A stretch of 16,750 nt of DNA from Euryarchaeota archaeon UBA19 (lineage in GTDB: Archaea; Thermoplasmatota; Poseidoniia; Poseidoniales; Thalassarchaeaceae), in assembly GCA_002502175.1 (NCBI GenBank), contig DAPQ01000013.1, positions 2,260 to 19,009 of the forward strand, in the 5' to 3' direction. The position numbers and the translations under genes were made by a program. Below the pieces are notes generated by a model, which ran no database searches, was not told where the DNA came from, and saw nothing but the letters and a program-made list of their open reading frames with translations. Below, piece after piece: positions 14,981 through 16,750 of the stretch. Positions within the stretch are counted from its first letter, which is position 1; each line of letters starts with the position of its first letter.

Positions 14981-14991
14981 ACAATCACTCC
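14981..14991 (-). promoter_or_regulatory. Shine-Dalgarno site overlapping the upstream stop codon
   Basis: On the minus strand GGAGTGAT contains both the ribosome site for the hydrolase (TTG at 14980) and the TGA stop of the membrane-protein gene (14987-14985). This arrangement favours reinitiation and coupled translation. Confidence 0.6.
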
Positions 14992-15374
14992 GCTTCTCTA
15001 GCAAGTCTAGCAGCGCGGAATGACATAATGCCACAAACCATGAACGTCACTCCAACAAAAATTAGGATAATGTGAGAGGAAATTGCAAGATTGGACATTT
15101 CTGAAAAATCGGCAAAAACTCTTGCACCTCCAAGCGTCATCAATAGTGCCAGAACCATTGATGCGTGCATTAGGTGATGGCGCATATCTGGCATCCTTTC
15201 CGATAGTATTCCCAGAAGCAATAGAGGAGCGCCCATGAATGAGGGAATCATTGCAGTAATCGAAGATTGGTCCGATATGATGTATGCCGCGATACCCCAC
15301 AATACAAGTATTGATCCTTCGTAAATTGCGATTCTCGGAATTGTCAAGCCTGAGACTGTGAACTCGTCGCCCAT
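14985..15374 (-). CDS. Small four-helix membrane protein
   Basis: The 129-residue product has four hydrophobic helices at about 17-33, 40-57, 66-83 and 98-117, a short N-terminus and a basic/acidic C-terminal tail (FRAARLAREAE), which should be cytoplasmic. The pattern SITAMIPSFMGAPLLLLG followed by MRHHLMHASM resembles an uncharacterised family of small membrane proteins that I recall from several bacterial phyla, with a conserved TALIP-F-G segment and an R-H-MH segment; I cannot name it safely. It stands between the Fe-S oxidoreductase (31-nt gap) and the hydrolases (4-nt gap), so it belongs to this operon. The His pair next to helix 3 could bind a metal or haem, but this is speculative. 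Confidence 0.75.
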   Translation of the reverse strand: MGDEFTVSGLTIPRIAIYEGSILVLWGIAAYIISDQSSITAMIPSFMGAPLLLLGILSERMPDMRHHLMHASMVLALLMTLGGARVFADFSEMSNLAISSHIILIFVGVTFMVCGIMSFRAARLAREAE

Positions 15375-15392
15375 GGTTACTCGTGTATGCAG

Positions 15393-15402
15393 CGCTATTT
15401 AT
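15393..15402 (-). promoter_or_regulatory. Possible TATA box for the small membrane protein
   Basis: The minus strand reads CATAAATAGC here, with TAAATA at 15400-15395, centred about 24 nt before the ATG at 15374. That is the spacing of an archaeal TATA box to a transcript starting at or just before the start codon (leaderless). It could be an internal operon promoter. No ribosome site precedes the ATG, which fits. Confidence 0.35.
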
Positions 15403-15405
15403 GCA

Positions 15406-16750
15406 TCACTCAGGAGCATTAGCGGCAGCAGCGGCTTGAATCTCTTCGTCTCTAGCGACTATTTGCTCCCATAGAATCTCGGCTACGTCTTTGACGTCCA
15501 TTTCGGCGCCGACTGCATCTAATCCGTCTTTGACCATGATTGAACAGAAGGGACAGCCGACTGCAACTGTGTCGCATCCTGTCTCGGCTATCTCCTTGGC
15601 TCGAATTTGATTGACACGCTTATCGGCATCTTCCTCCATCCACATTTGAGCCCCACCGGCTCCGCAACAGAATGAATCAGTTCCATGCCTCTCAACTTCC
15701 TTATCGACACCACCAATTATGTCTCGAGGTTCGTCGACAATACCTCCTATTCTACCAAGATAACATGGGTCATGGAAGGTGACTGATTCTTCGGTTGAAA
15801 CGTTAGGAAGTTTTCCTTCTTCTTGCAATTTGGCGAGTATTTCAGAATGGTGGAATACCTCTAATTCTGCACCGCCATAATCTGCGTATTCCTTTCCTAA
15901 AGTATGGAAGCAATGTGGACAAGATGCAACTATTCTCTTTACTCCTAATTCTTGGAAAGTCATCATATTGGTTTCTGCGAGCATTTGGAATAGATACTCA
16001 TTTCCTGCACGTCGGGCTGGGTCTCCAGAACAACCTTCTTGCATTCCTAGAATACCAACATCCAATCCAGCTTCATTTAGCAAACCAATAGTCGCTCGTG
16101 CAACTTTCTGATTCCTCTCGTCAAAACTTGCGGCACAACCAACGAAGTAGATGTATTCTGCCGGTTCACCAATCTTGATGTCGAGTCCTTCAGCCCAGTT
16201 ACCACGCTCATGCATACCGAATCCGTATGGATTTGAAGCGGATTCTAGATTACCCATTGCGACATTCAATTCCTCTGGATATTCCATTGTCTCCATCATA
16301 GCGTTTCGACGGAGATCTGTGAGTTTAGGCACATGCTCGATGTAAACCGGGCAAGCATCAACACATGCGTGACATGTAGTACAGGCCCAAACCGCATCCG
16401 CACTCATTCGGTCTAGAATACTCTCATCGGGTGTTTCACCCTTGAGTAGAATCGGCGCGTGGTCATTAGCATAATCTCTGACGTCGTGTACAATTTGCAT
16501 TGGGTTCAATGCCTTGCCAGATTCATAGGCTGGACAAACATCCTGACATCTTGCACAGGTAGTACAAGCCCAGCCATCAATGAGTTGTCTCCATGAGAAT
16601 TGTTCGTAACTCGCAACTCCAAATGCCTCGATGTCCAATTCTTCCAAAGAAACTGCTTGGCCGCTATCATTCACTGCTAGTGGCTGCATCTTTGCCATTG
16701 GCTCAGTATCATAGAAGAAAACATTCGGGAACGCCATAACGAGGTGCATG
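15406..16750 (-). CDS. FadF/EtfD-like membrane Fe-S oxidoreductase (HdrD-related), N-terminus missing
   Basis: The visible 447 residues hold two 4Fe-4S motifs, CTTCARCQDVCP (C62, C65, C68, C72) and CTTCHACVDACP (C123, C126, C129, C133), followed by two CCG domains of the heterodisulfide-reductase type. CCG domain 1 uses C205, a reduced C240-S-G and C277/C280; domain 2 is complete with C329, C361-C362 and C399/C402. The opening segment, HLVMAFPNVFFYDTEP then the FGVASYEQFSWRQLIDGWACTTC block, is what follows a NarI-like cytochrome b domain in FadF/EtfD proteins. So the ATG at 16749 is probably internal and the membrane part lies beyond the window. Such proteins pass electrons from electron-transfer flavoprotein (fatty-acid or amino-acid oxidation) to quinone. 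Ordinary HdrD-type heterodisulfide chemistry is less likely. It heads the visible operon. Confidence 0.9.
   Translation of the reverse strand, partial: MHLVMAFPNVFFYDTEPMAKMQPLAVNDSGQAVSLEELDIEAFGVASYEQFSWRQLIDGWACTTCARCQDVCPAYESGKALNPMQIVHDVRDYANDHAPILLKGETPDESILDRMSADAVWACTTCHACVDACPVYIEHVPKLTDLRRNAMMETMEYPEELNVAMGNLESASNPYGFGMHERGNWAEGLDIKIGEPAEYIYFVGCAASFDERNQKVARATIGLLNEAGLDVGILGMQEGCSGDPARRAGNEYLFQMLAETNMMTFQELGVKRIVASCPHCFHTLGKEYADYGGAELEVFHHSEILAKLQEEGKLPNVSTEESVTFHDPCYLGRIGGIVDEPRDIIGGVDKEVERHGTDSFCCGAGGAQMWMEEDADKRVNQIRAKEIAETGCDTVAVGCPFCSIMVKDGLDAVGAEMDVKDVAEILWEQIVARDEEIQAAAAANAPE

Noticed and set aside
1..16750. Defence island, mobile element or CRISPR array
   Set aside because: No recombinase, transposase, restriction, toxin or Cas-like protein, no regularly spaced repeats, and no tRNA with an attachment site. 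Nearly all sequence is covered by housekeeping or exported-protein genes.

Overview
The window looks like a stretch of a compact, mid-GC archaeal genome, most likely a Marine Group II (Ca. Poseidoniales-like) euryarchaeon. The support is indirect. There is an ammonia-dependent NAD synthase, a long archaeal-type IleS, exported proteins held by a lipobox or by a C-terminal membrane helix after Pro-Glu and Asn-Gly linkers, frequent GTG/TTG starts, weak or absent Shine-Dalgarno sites for many genes, and almost no space between genes. No rRNA, tRNA, CRISPR array or insertion sequence is visible. The lineage is an inference, not a proof.

Layout. (1) 1-2514, plus strand: a zinc/manganese ABC uptake system, with a cut-off substrate-binding protein (znuA-like), a probable unannotated 33-residue membrane miniprotein (622-723), the ATPase (znuC) and the permease (znuB). 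From about 600 to 2514 the DNA is clearly more AT-rich than znuA and the genes downstream, and its genes carry good Shine-Dalgarno sites. (2) 2522-4687, minus strand: an operon read as HMA-DUF4396 membrane protein, then nadE, then a SpoU-type RNA methyltransferase, with genes abutting. (3) 4793-7975, plus strand: ileS, divergent from (2) across about 105 bp. (4) 7978-9423, minus strand: an Asp-box lipoprotein. (5) 9566-12115, plus strand: a secreted, membrane-anchored lamin-tail/amidohydrolase fusion, divergent from (4) across a promoter region with repeated AGTATT motifs. (6) 12116-16750, minus strand: a run read as FadF/EtfD-like Fe-S oxidoreductase (cut by the window edge), small four-helix membrane protein, two tandem class-I glutamine-amidotransferase-like (peptidase C26) hydrolases, then cysS.

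How the parts fit. Most genes are housekeeping: two aminoacyl-tRNA synthetases, NAD synthesis, RNA methylation, metal uptake and electron transfer from electron-transfer flavoprotein or a similar donor. The accessory interest lies in the two divergent exported proteins, the HMA-DUF4396 fusion, the duplicated C26 hydrolases with a perfect 8-bp hairpin between them, and the miniprotein inside the metal-uptake locus. I see no defence system, mobile element or other clearly new multi-gene system. The unusual items are single-gene architectures and small cis elements.
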